64,000 bases of DNA from Pseudopontixanthobacter vadosimaris (GTDB taxonomy: Bacteria; Pseudomonadota; Alphaproteobacteria; Sphingomonadales; Sphingomonadaceae). Below are positions 18,237-27,642 of this stretch, piece by piece (the first letter of the stretch is position 1; every line of letters starts with the position of its first letter). The translations under genes were made by a program, and so were the position numbers. The notes under the pieces were generated by a model that searched no databases, was not told where the DNA came from, and saw only the letters and a list, made by a program, of their open reading frames with translations. The stretch is taken from the NCBI RefSeq assembly GCF_012979275.1, contig NZ_JABASZ010000036.1, positions 62,001-126,000 of the forward strand, read 5' to 3'.

Positions 18237-19874
18237 TTACCCGCCGCCCGGCGTCGGCGGCCCCGTCGGTCGGGTGATGGACGAATCGTGATCCTCGCCG
18301 ATGCGGGTATGCTGCGGCAGCGAGCCGACGCTCTTGTCCCATTCAATACGGTACAGGTCGAAACGGCGGTCAGCCAGATTCTGCACCGTCCCCTCGGCGC
18401 GGGCCCAGGAGAGATCGGCAAGATTGACGTCGCTGATGGTCAACGTCTCGACATTCTCGGTGGCCTCGGCAGCGATGCCGTCGCGGGCGAAGGGAAAGTC
18501 GCACGGCGTCAGGATGCAGCTTTGTGCATATTGGATGTCCATATTGCCGACGTTCGGCAAATTGCCCACGTTTCCGCTCATCACCACGTAACACTGGTTT
18601 TCGATAGCCCGCGCCTGCGCACAATAGCGTACCCGCATGTATCCCTGCCTGCTGTCGGTGCAGAAGGGCACGAAGATGATGCGGGCGCCTTCATCCACGA
18701 GACGGCGGGCGAGTTCGGGAAATTCGCTGTCGTAGCAGATCAGAACCCCGATCGGGCCGCAATCGGTCGGGATGGCGTCGATGGAATCGCCGCCCTTGAT
18801 GTTCCACCAATAAGCCTCGTTTGGGGTGGGGTGGATCTTCTCCTGGCTGTGAACCGAACCGTCACGGAGACAGACGTAGGCGACGTTGTGAATATCCCCA
18901 TCATCCATGCGGGTCGGGTGCGATCCGCCGATGATGTTGATGTTGAACTTCAGCGCCATGTCGGACAGCGCCTTGCGGATACGAGGCGTGTATTTGCTCA
19001 AGGCCTCGATAGCCTCCATGGGGCTTAGTTCCTTCTCTTCGAAGGAAAGCAGCATCAGCGTGAAGAGTTCGGGAAAGACTATGAAGTCTGCCTCGTAATC
19101 TGCCGCGACATCGACGAAATATTCTACGTGACGCATGAATTCGTCGAAGTCTGCAACTGCTCGCGCCTGTAACTGGCACGTGGCGATCCGCACACTTTCA
19201 ACACCGCGAGGCAGGCGGTGCTTTTTAGGCGCATCGCTGTCGATGTAAGGATTGCGCCAGGCCATCTTGACCGCGAAAGCCTTGGATTTCTTGTCTTCCG
19301 GCAGATAGTTCTTGAGAATGCCCATCGGTTCGAAACCATTGGCAAGCTGGAACCGCAAGACCGGATCGTGCAGTTTCCCGTCGAGTACCTGGTCGAGATA
19401 ATCCTGCGGACCCTCCACCTTGCGCCAGTGCCGCGACAGGTTCGGCATCCGTCCGCCGAAAACGATCCCTGTCAAATCCAGCTGTTCGGCAAGGCTGCGC
19501 CGCTCCTCGTAAAGACGGCGGCCGATGCGGGTGCCCCGGGTCGCGGGATCGACGCACATTTCATAGCCGTACAGCCAGTTTCCGGTCGGATTATGACGGC
19601 TGCCGAAACCATTGCCGGTGATCGTGTCCCAGTTCTGATCCGACAGCGCGATCCGTTCGTCCAGTCGCATTGATGCGCAATAGCCGACCAGCACGCCGTC
19701 CAGCTTGGCGACGAAGCACCCTTCGGGATAATTGTTGATCTGCCCGCGGATCTCGCCGTGGGTATAGGCCGGAAGATCCTTGTACGCGCGGCGCACCAGA
19801 TCGGCGATCGCGCGTACGTCTTTCGGTTTGGCCTGGCGGATTTCCAGGCGGGCCTTCCGGCGTTGTTCGGTCAT
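18237..19874 (-). CDS. Fusion of GNAT acetyltransferase domain and carbon-nitrogen hydrolase (nitrilase superfamily)
   Basis: A 545-residue two-domain protein. Residues 1-215 look like a GNAT N-acetyltransferase (EIRQAKPKDVRAIADLV start, CVDPATRGTRIGRRLYE acetyl-CoA loop). Residues 226-520 form a nitrilase-superfamily amidohydrolase with the complete catalytic triad: E269 in FPELF, K346 in EKIHPTPNE and C380 in ICYDSEFPE. It is intact, with no frameshift. The two activities are covalently linked, suggesting they act on one amide or amine substrate, but which one is unknown. It starts about 45 bases downstream of icd in the same direction. The C-terminus is Pro/Gly-rich. Confidence 0.88.
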   Translation of the reverse strand: MTEQRRKARLEIRQAKPKDVRAIADLVRRAYKDLPAYTHGEIRGQINNYPEGCFVAKLDGVLVGYCASMRLDERIALSDQNWDTITGNGFGSRHNPTGNWLYGYEMCVDPATRGTRIGRRLYEERRSLAEQLDLTGIVFGGRMPNLSRHWRKVEGPQDYLDQVLDGKLHDPVLRFQLANGFEPMGILKNYLPEDKKSKAFAVKMAWRNPYIDSDAPKKHRLPRGVESVRIATCQLQARAVADFDEFMRHVEYFVDVAADYEADFIVFPELFTLMLLSFEEKELSPMEAIEALSKYTPRIRKALSDMALKFNINIIGGSHPTRMDDGDIHNVAYVCLRDGSVHSQEKIHPTPNEAYWWNIKGGDSIDAIPTDCGPIGVLICYDSEFPELARRLVDEGARIIFVPFCTDSRQGYMRVRYCAQARAIENQCYVVMSGNVGNLPNVGNMDIQYAQSCILTPCDFPFARDGIAAEATENVETLTISDVNLADLSWARAEGTVQNLADRRFDLYRIEWDKSVGSLPQHTRIGEDHDSSITRPTGPPTPGGG

Positions 19875-19918
19875 CTCACTCTTTGCTCACTGACAGGCTG
19901 GCATCCGACAGGAAAGCG

Positions 19919-21139
19919 TCAGCCGGCCTGCGACATTTCGGCTTCGAGGCCTTCCACGATAGCTTCGAAGAACTGTTCGGTGGTCAGCCAGTTCTGGCCG
20001 GGGCCGATGAGCAGTGCGAGATCCTTCGTCATCTTGCCGCTCTCGACCGTCCGGATGCAGACGCGCTCCAGCGTCTCCGCGAACTTAACCACTTCCGGCG
20101 TGTTGTCGAAGCGGCCGCGATAGATCAACCCGCGCGTCCATGCGAAGATCGAGGCGATGGGGTTGGTGCTGGTCGCCTTGCCCTGCTGATGCTGGCGATA
20201 ATGGCGCGTGACGGTGCCATGCGCCGCTTCCGCTTCCACCGTCTTGCCATCGGGCGTCATCAGCACCGAAGTCATCAGACCGAGGCTGCCGAAACCCTGT
20301 GCCACGATGTCGGACTGGACGTCACCGTCATAATTCTTGCAGGCCCAGACGAATTTGCCGTTCCACTTCAGGGCCGAAGCGACCATGTCATCGATCAGGC
20401 GATGTTCGTAGGAAATATCCTGTTCGGCGAACTTGTCCTTGAATTCCTTCTCGAAAATTTCTTCGAAAAGATCCTTGAAGCGGCCGTCATAGGTCTTGAG
20501 GATGGTGTTCTTGGTCGAAAGATAGACAGGCCAACCGCGGTCGAGGCCGTAATTGAACGACGCACGGGCGAAATCCCGGATCGAATCGTCCAGATTGTAC
20601 ATCGCCATCGCGACGCCGGGTTCCTGAAATTCGTAGACGTCGAGATCGATCTTCTTGCCGTCTTCTCCTTCGAAAACGAGGCGCAGCTTGCCGGCACCGG
20701 GTATGCGCGTGTCCGTCGCGCGGTACTGATCGCCGAAGGCATGACGGCCGACGACGATGGGATCGGTCCAGCCCGGCACCAGGCGCGGCACATTTTCGAT
20801 CACGATAGGTTCACGGAAGACGACACCGCCCAGGATATTCCGGATGGTTCCGTTGGGCGAGACCCACATCTTCTTGAGATCGAACTCCTCGACCCGTGCT
20901 TCGTCGGGCGTGATCGTCGCGCATTTGACGCCGACACCATGTTCCTTGATCGCATTTGCGGCATCGACCGTGATCCTGTCGTCGGTCGCATCGCGACTTT
21001 CGATGGAAAGATCGTAATATTTCAGATCGACATCGAGATAGGGGAGAATCAGCCGTTCACGGATCCATTCCCAGATAATCCTGGTCATTTCATCGCCGTC
21101 TATTTCGACGATCGGGTTCTGCACCTTGATCTTGGCCAT
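19919..21139 (-). CDS. icd: NADP-dependent isocitrate dehydrogenase
   Basis: A 406-residue TCA-cycle enzyme converting isocitrate to 2-oxoglutarate with NADPH formation. The sequence is of the eukaryotic-like homodimeric type found in alphaproteobacteria: [24 protein letters not shown] start, the [10 protein letters not shown] substrate loop, [20 protein letters not shown], and [12 protein letters not shown] near the C-terminus. Length is as expected. The start is unambiguous. It heads a minus-strand run with the GNAT-nitrilase gene. About 108 bases separate it from the upstream flavoprotein gene, enough for its own promoter. Confidence 0.96.
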   Translation of the reverse strand: MAKIKVQNPIVEIDGDEMTRIIWEWIRERLILPYLDVDLKYYDLSIESRDATDDRITVDAANAIKEHGVGVKCATITPDEARVEEFDLKKMWVSPNGTIRNILGGVVFREPIVIENVPRLVPGWTDPIVVGRHAFGDQYRATDTRIPGAGKLRLVFEGEDGKKIDLDVYEFQEPGVAMAMYNLDDSIRDFARASFNYGLDRGWPVYLSTKNTILKTYDGRFKDLFEEIFEKEFKDKFAEQDISYEHRLIDDMVASALKWNGKFVWACKNYDGDVQSDIVAQGFGSLGLMTSVLMTPDGKTVEAEAAHGTVTRHYRQHQQGKATSTNPIASIFAWTRGLIYRGRFDNTPEVVKFAETLERVCIRTVESGKMTKDLALLIGPGQNWLTTEQFFEAIVEGLEAEMSQAG

Positions 21140-21247
21140 TGTTATCCTGCTCGTTCAATTCGAAAAAAGGTTGCTGCGCTCCTAGACAGGGCGGCACGCC
21201 AGCGCAAGGCAGGGCGATATCCTGTCGGACGGGTCAGCCGGCACCTG

Positions 21248-22324
21248 TCAGTCGATGCGCGTCAGATGCATCAGCAGGCGAAATGCCGGCGGAAATGCCC
21301 GGCCCGCGCGGATCCCCGCGATTGCTCGTGACGGATGTTCTGCCAGAGCCCGCGCCGCTCGCGCGAAACCAACCGGCCGCCGTGCTCTTGCGGCGAATGC
21401 GGCCTGGTAGCCGCGTGATCCGGCAGGTCCGTTCGCCAGCCAGTGCCGCGCTGCCATCGTTCCGCTGGCAAGAGCGATGGAGATACCCTCGCCCGCAAGC
21501 GACGGGATGACGGCGGCCTGATCCCCCAAACGATAGAGCCCATCTTCGGTGTCCCCGGCGATCCAGCCATAAGGCACCGCGCCGATGCTGTCGATTCGCT
21601 GTTCGCGCCAACCATCCCGCAACCGTTCCGCAAAACGGGGGTGGCGGCCGGACAGCATTGCAAGGAGTTCGAGCGGATCCTTGTTTGCCTGCTCGAACAG
21701 GGATTTCTTCAGGGCCAGGCAGATATTTGCAAAACCGCCATCCTGCAGCACGATCCCCGCATATCCACCATCGAACAGGTGCAGCTCGATGCCCTCGCCG
21801 ATCAGCTGCCGCAGGAAAGCATCTGCGGGCACCCGCAGACGCAGGCCGAGCGCCGGGTCGGCGGCTACCCTTGGCCGGGTCTCGCCACGGACATCGTGCT
21901 TGCCGGTGGCGAGAAACAGCCCGTCCGCTTCATACCGCCGGTTCCGGCCCAGCGCGGCGCCGGGTTCGACCGACCTGATCGTGTCGATTGCGATCCGCAC
22001 GCCCGATTCTTCGGCCCTGCGCCGCAATGCGCTGTCGAGCCTGTGCCGCGACAGTCCGAAAGCGGGGCTGGGAAGTGTCAGTTCCGCCCGCTCATCCCTT
22101 GCGAAAAGCACCACGCGGCGCACGGGCGCTGCTTGCAACGCCGCGATGTCGATGCCGAGTCCTTCGAGGGTGCGGATCGTCCGCCAGCTGTGAAAGCCGC
22201 CGCATAACGGATCACCCGCCTCCGCATCCCGGTCGATCAGCAATGGTTGCACATTCTCGCGCGCCAGGACGATCGCGGCGGCGCAACCGGCCGGCCCGGC
22301 ACCCACGATGACCGGCCCCTTCAT
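21248..22324 (-). CDS. FAD-dependent oxidoreductase (geranylgeranyl-reductase/monooxygenase-like), PKS cluster
   Basis: A 358-residue flavoprotein with an N-terminal FAD Rossmann motif GAGPAGCAAAIVLA, a ribose-binding acidic residue (LLIDRD), and a later GDQAAVIPSLAGEGIS motif typical of p-hydroxybenzoate hydroxylase-fold and geranylgeranyl reductase-like enzymes. Its ATG overlaps the stop of the methyltransferase (ATGA), so it is the last gene of the operon type III PKS, methyltransferase, oxidoreductase. I infer that it oxidises or reduces the polyketide product. The exact reaction is not evident. The start at 22324 puts the GxGxxG motif at residue 8, as in relatives. Confidence 0.85.
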   Translation of the reverse strand: MKGPVIVGAGPAGCAAAIVLARENVQPLLIDRDAEAGDPLCGGFHSWRTIRTLEGLGIDIAALQAAPVRRVVLFARDERAELTLPSPAFGLSRHRLDSALRRRAEESGVRIAIDTIRSVEPGAALGRNRRYEADGLFLATGKHDVRGETRPRVAADPALGLRLRVPADAFLRQLIGEGIELHLFDGGYAGIVLQDGGFANICLALKKSLFEQANKDPLELLAMLSGRHPRFAERLRDGWREQRIDSIGAVPYGWIAGDTEDGLYRLGDQAAVIPSLAGEGISIALASGTMAARHWLANGPAGSRGYQAAFAARARRPVGFARAARALAEHPSRAIAGIRAGRAFPPAFRLLMHLTRID

Positions 22325-23007
22325 CGTAATTTTTCGACGCAGAGCCGATAGGGAAAATATCGCTTCACCGTTGCTTCGGTTACCTCTGCCTCGGCAAGCA
22401 GCGGCGGCCATTCTTCGGGCCGGTAGCTGCGCGCGATGGACATCCTGCCGTCATGCCGCACGATCGGGTGCCAGCGCATCAGACCGGCCAGGACCGGGTA
22501 GAGCAGGTGAGCGACGCGGTGCCGGTGCAGGTCGTTGACGAACCAGCCAAGCGCAGCCTCGGAGTCCATGAAGCGAAGGAATGCGACCAGCTGATCATGC
22601 GTCATGTGATGGGCGACGAGGCTGGAGATAATGCAGTCGAAACCTTCGTCCGCAAAGTCGGCATAATCGCCCGTGACGAATTCGACCCGTTCGCTTGCCG
22701 CGCTGGCAGAGCGGGCGGCGTGTTCACTGCTGGGGTTGAGATCGACGCCCACCAGTTGCGCCTCCACGCCCCTTGTTTTCGCCCACCGGGCGATGCGACG
22801 AAGCATGTCGCCATCGCCGAACCCCACATCGAGAAGGCTGAACCGCTGCCTGTTCCCGATCGCCCGATCAAGGAAGGCGAGCGTCGGCCGGTAGGCCATG
22901 GTGATGCGATTGACCCTGGCGAGGTCATGCACGACATGCCGGTAAGTGGCAGGGTCCAGATCGGGACCGTCCATCAGTTCTTCCGCGATGAGGCGTTCAG
23001 CCAGCAT
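22321..23007 (-). CDS. Methyltransferase of the type III PKS cluster
   Basis: A 228-residue class I SAM-dependent methyltransferase: motif I LLDVGFGDGDMLRRIA (about residues 55-70) and motif II LVGVDLN. Later parts include FVTGDYADF and LVAHHMTHDQ. It overlaps the PKS gene by 11 bases and the flavoprotein gene by four bases, so the three are translated together. It most likely methylates the polyketide made by the upstream enzyme, but whether on carbon or oxygen cannot be said. The start MLAERLIAEELMDGP at 23007 was chosen because further upstream sequence is only the PKS gene read in another frame. Confidence 0.85.
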   Translation of the reverse strand: MLAERLIAEELMDGPDLDPATYRHVVHDLARVNRITMAYRPTLAFLDRAIGNRQRFSLLDVGFGDGDMLRRIARWAKTRGVEAQLVGVDLNPSSEHAARSASAASERVEFVTGDYADFADEGFDCIISSLVAHHMTHDQLVAFLRFMDSEAALGWFVNDLHRHRVAHLLYPVLAGLMRWHPIVRHDGRMSIARSYRPEEWPPLLAEAEVTEATVKRYFPYRLCVEKLR

Positions 23008-24067
23008 CGTCGATCCATCCGAAGCGGAACCCTTCCATCGCCAGACCGGGACCGAAGGCGAGAGCGACGCCGTTGTCCGGGCGGTTTTCCATGATGGTGG
23101 CCAGGGCGAACAGCAGCGTTGCGGACGACATGTTCCCGCAAGCGCGCAGCACATCGCGCGAAGCGTCGAGGCTGCTGGCCGGCAGCGCCAGCGCCCGTTC
23201 AACCGAATCGAGGATCGACCTGCCCCCGGCGTGAACCGCCCAGGCGTCGATGTCGGCGATTTCACCCGCACCTGCGATGCGGCGCACCAATTCAGGGTTC
23301 GTCAGCGCTTCTGCCAGGCGGCCCGGGACTGCGCCGGAAAGATGCATCGCGAAGCCTGTGTCGCCGATGGTCCAGGTGATGAGTTCGTCGCTTTCTTCCA
23401 GCGCCACCGACAGTCCCTCGCCGATGGCCAGGCCGCTGCCTTGGTTACTGACGATGGCGGCCGCTGCTCCATCACCGAACTGCAGCATGGCCAGAAGCGG
23501 TTCGATCTGATCGGCGGGTTGCAGGTGCAGGCTGCTGAGTTCCACCGTCACGACCAGCACCCGTGCATCGGGAACCGACCGGGCGAGATGCCCTGCCGTT
23601 CGCAGCGCGACCGCGCCTGCATAACACCCCATGAAGCCGATCAGCACCCGTTCGACCCGATCGGAAAGCCCCAGGCGCCGCGCGATAATCTGATCGATGC
23701 CCGGCGCTATGAACCCTGTGCAGCTTGCGACGACCATATGCGTTATCTGCCCGAGATCGGGCAGGGCGCGGATGGCTTCCATCGCAAGCAGGGGCGCTTC
23801 GCGGGCGTAGATCCGCATCCGGTCGGCAGTGCCCGGCGGAACGTCGCCTGCATAGAAGCTGCCGGGTTCCAGCCTGGCGTCGGCTTCGGGCAGAACGGAC
23901 CAGCGGTGCCGGATTCCAGACCTCTCGCACATCCTCGCGAACAGCCTCGCCTTTCGCACATCGGTCAATTGCCGCTTCGCCCATTCGCGATAGGCCGGCT
24001 GTACGTCGCAGCTCGGAACCGCCGTGGCGATCGCATTGATGCGGGGGGAAGACCGGTGGGGCTGCAT
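22997..24067 (-). CDS. Type III polyketide synthase (chalcone/stilbene synthase family)
   Basis: A 356-residue (from this start) homodimeric ketosynthase that condenses malonyl-CoA onto a starter acyl-CoA. The catalytic triad is intact: C116 in VVASCTGF, H279 in AVHAGG, N312 in ACGNMSSAT. The GFMGCYAG and QFGDGAAA blocks match the bacterial PhlD/ArsB-like families. Starter unit and ring type cannot be predicted. I used the ATG at 24067 because the conserved core begins there. In-frame ATGs at 24097 and 24112 are alternatives. It is the first gene of the operon. The 180-base gap to the divergent TolC-like gene should hold its promoter. Confidence 0.93.
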   Translation of the reverse strand: MQPHRSSPRINAIATAVPSCDVQPAYREWAKRQLTDVRKARLFARMCERSGIRHRWSVLPEADARLEPGSFYAGDVPPGTADRMRIYAREAPLLAMEAIRALPDLGQITHMVVASCTGFIAPGIDQIIARRLGLSDRVERVLIGFMGCYAGAVALRTAGHLARSVPDARVLVVTVELSSLHLQPADQIEPLLAMLQFGDGAAAAIVSNQGSGLAIGEGLSVALEESDELITWTIGDTGFAMHLSGAVPGRLAEALTNPELVRRIAGAGEIADIDAWAVHAGGRSILDSVERALALPASSLDASRDVLRACGNMSSATLLFALATIMENRPDNGVALAFGPGLAMEGFRFGWIDDAG

Positions 24068-24248
24068 TGTCGAGGTCAAAGCGTTACATGATCCCATAGG
24101 TTCCGCTACCATGATGCATGACGGTGTTATTGCCAATGGCGGCGGCCCTGCCTAACCAGCATGGCACGGCATGCATCGCCAAATCATGCCGAATAGTTCA
24201 ACGGCGGCACAAGGAAGGCGATTCTTACGATGATGCCGCATTTCGGCC

Positions 24249-25886
24249 ATGCTTGATTTCCTGCTGATGGCTGCACTCGTTTCGACGAACGCCTCTGTTC
24301 AGGACACCGACCGCGCGACCGGCCGGGAAACCGGCGGGCTGCAGGCCAATCCGCAGCAGGGCGCAACTCCGGTCCCGCTGGAACGTGTCGAAGTGCCGGC
24401 TTCGACGGGAGAACCGCAGCAGGTCCAAGTGGTTCCGACGTTGCCCATACGTCCGGCCGAGGTGGTGCCGATGCCCGCTCCGCCCTTCAGCCTGCCGGTG
24501 CCGGAACGGAACCCGCTTGCGACCGACCCGGCGAGTGATCCCGTGCTGATGCTGGTGCGGCAAAGCGACGATCCTGCAAGATTTCGGGCAACGCTCGCTT
24601 CCGCGATCGCGACGAACCCGGTGACGGATGAGGCGCTCGCGCAGACGGCGGAGGCGGAGGCGAACGAGGATCTGGCCATCAGTTCCCGCTATCCGGTGGC
24701 GGATTTCACCCTTTCCTATTTCGGCACTATCGCACGAAACTTCTCCGACGATCCCGGCAATCTGCTGGAAAGTTCGCGGCCTCGGTCGCGCGCCGACGCC
24801 TTGCTCCGCATCCAGCAGCCGCTGATCGATTTCGGGGCAAGCGCCAGCAGGGTCGCAGCCGAACGGGACCGGGTGGCAGCGGCGATTTATGGGGAGAGCG
24901 TTGCCGCGAACATCGTCGCGCTGAATGCCGTAAACGCCTGGAATGGCGTCTTCGGTTTTCGCGCCCTGGTGCGTCTGGGCAGCGCGTTCCAGAGCACTCA
25001 GGAGGATTTGCGTGTGCTGGTGGAGGAACGCATCGCCAGCGGAGTGTCGGCGCGGGGCGATTATGCACAGGTGGAAAGCTATCTTGCGGCGGCGGACGCG
25101 CGGCTCGCCGATTATGGCCGTGCTGCCGCCAGCGCGGAAGCCACCTTTCGCGAATTGACAGGCACGCCCCCGCCGCAGGCCATCGGCCCGGTTCCCCTGA
25201 TCGCGCCGGTGCCGGACCTCTCTGCGGCCGAGCGTTTCGCGCTGACCGTCCCTGCCGTACTGGCCGCCCGCAAGCGGGCTGATGCAGCGAGGCTGGACGT
25301 TGCGGCGACCAAAGCGGACCAGCTGCCGCGGTTGACCGCCGGCATAGATGCTGGCGATTACGGCGTACTTGATAGCGGCCGCGATTACGATGTGCGGGCA
25401 AATGTCGCTCTCACCTATCGGCTGGGCGGCAGCGGCCCGGCACGCGTCGATGCCGTCGAAGCGCGTGAGTTGTCGGCAGAAGCGTCATACCGGCGGATTC
25501 GCAACCAAGCGCTTCGGGACGCTCGCATTGCATGGGGCGATGTCGAGGCGCTGGAAACGGCGGCAGCGGCGATCGAGGCGAATTATATCGCGAGCCGGAC
25601 GGCGCGGGACGTGTTGCTCGAACGTTTCCGGGTGGCGCGCGGCAGCCTGTTCGACGTGCTCGCGGCAGAGGATAATTTCTTTCAGGTTGCCGCGCGATAC
25701 GTTCAGGTGATGACGGAACTTGGCGTCGCGCGCTATGTCCTGCTGGCCCGGACCGGACAGTTGCTTCCGGCTATCCACATGTCCGGCGCCGATGCCGGGG
25801 TGATGCTGTCGGGGCAGACAGGCAGCGGGCAAGACGGGGATGCTTTCGCGTCCGAACTTCCGAAGGTTCAACCGAATGAGCGATAA
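24249..25886 (+). CDS. TolC-family outer-membrane protein of a type I secretion system
   Basis: A 545-residue protein with a short hydrophobic N-terminus and a long Pro-rich stretch (residues 25-85) before the TolC-like helical repeats. The repeats carry runs of Ala/Arg/Glu-rich coiled coil (RDRVAAAIYGESV; NFFQVAARYVQV) as in outer-membrane efflux proteins. It opens a run of five plus-strand genes. The next gene (ABC ATPase) starts inside its last codons, so they are translated together. With the ATPase and HlyD-type protein it forms a complete tripartite type I exporter, whose cargo is presumably the metalloprotease at 29.7 kb. The family assignment is strong, but partner specificity is inferred. 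Confidence 0.85.
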   Translation: MLDFLLMAALVSTNASVQDTDRATGRETGGLQANPQQGATPVPLERVEVPASTGEPQQVQVVPTLPIRPAEVVPMPAPPFSLPVPERNPLATDPASDPVLMLVRQSDDPARFRATLASAIATNPVTDEALAQTAEAEANEDLAISSRYPVADFTLSYFGTIARNFSDDPGNLLESSRPRSRADALLRIQQPLIDFGASASRVAAERDRVAAAIYGESVAANIVALNAVNAWNGVFGFRALVRLGSAFQSTQEDLRVLVEERIASGVSARGDYAQVESYLAAADARLADYGRAAASAEATFRELTGTPPPQAIGPVPLIAPVPDLSAAERFALTVPAVLAARKRADAARLDVAATKADQLPRLTAGIDAGDYGVLDSGRDYDVRANVALTYRLGGSGPARVDAVEARELSAEASYRRIRNQALRDARIAWGDVEALETAAAAIEANYIASRTARDVLLERFRVARGSLFDVLAAEDNFFQVAARYVQVMTELGVARYVLLARTGQLLPAIHMSGADAGVMLSGQTGSGQDGDAFASELPKVQPNER

Positions 25887-27642
25887 TCAGCAGACTGGCG
25901 GCTTCGCGGATCATGACGACCGCAACCTTTATGCCGAAAGGCCGCCGCGCATTGCGGATTGGCTGACCGAACCCATTCGTGAAAATCGTGCGACTTATAT
26001 CAAGGTCGGCGTCGCCGCTGCGGTGATCAATCTTTTCGGCCTTGTCACCTCGCTTTTCACCATGACCGTCTACGACCGGGTCGTGCCGAACGAAGCTATC
26101 GAATCCCTGGTGGCACTGTCGATCGGGCTGGGCCTGATCCTGATATTCGATTTCGTCCTGCGCATCCTTCGCGCCTATTTTGTCGATCTTGCCGGGGCAG
26201 ATATCGACCGCGACGTGGGCCGCCGCGTGTTCGATCGGCTGATGCAGATACGCCTCGACAGCAGACGCGGATCGACCGGCGCGCTCACCGGAATGATGCG
26301 CGAGCTTGAAACCCTGCGCGACTTCTTTGCTTCCGCCAGCATCACCGCTCTTGTGGATGTGCCGTTCATCATCCTGACCTTGGCCGTGATCGCGCTGATC
26401 GGCGGGCCGATCGTATTCGTGCCTCTGGCCATGATCCCGCTGGTGCTCATCGCCGGACTGGTGACCAAGCCTGCGCTGGACCGGGTGTCGGCAAGGGCGA
26501 TGAACGGCGGCCTCTACAAGCAGGGCGTGCTGGTGGAATCCATCGGCGCGCTGGAGACGGTGAAGGCGAGCGGGGCGGGGCCGATGCTTCGCAAGCGCTG
26601 GATTCAGGCCATCGACGAACATTCCGACAATTCGCTGCGGCAGCGGCTGATATCCAGCATCGCAATCACCGTCGCGACGACGGTCAACACCTTGTCCTAT
26701 GCCGGCGTGGTGATCGCGGGCGTATTCCTGGTAGCTGACGGGCGGTTGACGGTTGGCGGGCTGGTCGCATGCTCGATCCTTTCGGGGCGGGCGGTCCAGC
26801 CCCTGACGACGATTGCCGGCCTGATGTCGCGCCTGTCCTCGACCCGCATCGCTTACGATCAGGTCGAAGGCATGATGCGCCAGCCAAGCGAAGGGCCGGT
26901 CAGGACGCCCTTGCGGCCCAGCACCACAGCGGGCACTGTCGAACTGCGGAACGTGTCGTTCTCCTATCCCGGCAAGGTGGAAAAGGCGCTGGACAGCGTC
27001 AACCTGCGCGTCGCAGCGGGAGAACGCATTGCGCTTATCGGCAAGGTCGGCTCCGGCAAATCGACCATCGCCCGCCTCGTCCTCGGATTGTTCGAGCCGC
27101 AGGAAGGTCTGGTCCTGATCGACGATAACGACATCCGCCAACTTTCCCCCACCGACATGCGCATGCGGATCGGCACGGTGGTGCAGGAAACATCCCTCCT
27201 TTCAGGAACCGTGCGGGAAAACATCCTGCTCGACCGGCCCGGACTGGATGACGAGGAGATGCTGCGCGCTGCAAGATTGTCGGGCACGCATGATTTCATG
27301 GGCGGCATCGTCAATGGCTACGATCTCGTTCTGGCCGACCGAGGGGAAGGGCTGTCGGGCGGGCAGCGCCAGTCCATCAGCATCGCCCGCGCACTGGCAG
27401 GCAGGCCGCCTATCATGATCTTCGACGAACCGACCAGTGCGATGGATGCCCGATCGGAAGCGGATCTGCTCGCTCGCCTCGAAGCCGAATTGAAGGGACG
27501 CACCGTGATCCTCGTGACGCACCGTCCATCGTTGCTGCGACTGGTTGACCGGATCGCAATCGTCGACCGTGGCAAGATCGTCCGCGACGGGCCGCGTGAC
27601 ACGATCCTGCGCGATCTGGGGCAGGAAAGGGCTGCGGCATGA
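25876..27642 (+). CDS. Type I secretion ABC transporter, permease/ATPase
   Basis: A 588-residue half-transporter. The transmembrane domain has about six helices (residues 45-310). The ATPase has Walker A GKVGSGKSTI, signature LSGGQRQS and Walker B IMIFDEPTSAMD, plus the later VTHRPSL switch histidine. There is no N-terminal C39 peptidase. The N-terminal tail is short and charged, so it is closer to the PrtD/LapB class that exports C-terminally signalled RTX proteins. ATG overlaps the TolC-like stop by 11 bases, and the stop overlaps the HlyD-like start (ATGA). This tight packing supports a single exporter. Confidence 0.93.
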   Translation: MSDNQQTGGFADHDDRNLYAERPPRIADWLTEPIRENRATYIKVGVAAAVINLFGLVTSLFTMTVYDRVVPNEAIESLVALSIGLGLILIFDFVLRILRAYFVDLAGADIDRDVGRRVFDRLMQIRLDSRRGSTGALTGMMRELETLRDFFASASITALVDVPFIILTLAVIALIGGPIVFVPLAMIPLVLIAGLVTKPALDRVSARAMNGGLYKQGVLVESIGALETVKASGAGPMLRKRWIQAIDEHSDNSLRQRLISSIAITVATTVNTLSYAGVVIAGVFLVADGRLTVGGLVACSILSGRAVQPLTTIAGLMSRLSSTRIAYDQVEGMMRQPSEGPVRTPLRPSTTAGTVELRNVSFSYPGKVEKALDSVNLRVAAGERIALIGKVGSGKSTIARLVLGLFEPQEGLVLIDDNDIRQLSPTDMRMRIGTVVQETSLLSGTVRENILLDRPGLDDEEMLRAARLSGTHDFMGGIVNGYDLVLADRGEGLSGGQRQSISIARALAGRPPIMIFDEPTSAMDARSEADLLARLEAELKGRTVILVTHRPSLLRLVDRIAIVDRGKIVRDGPRDTILRDLGQERAAA

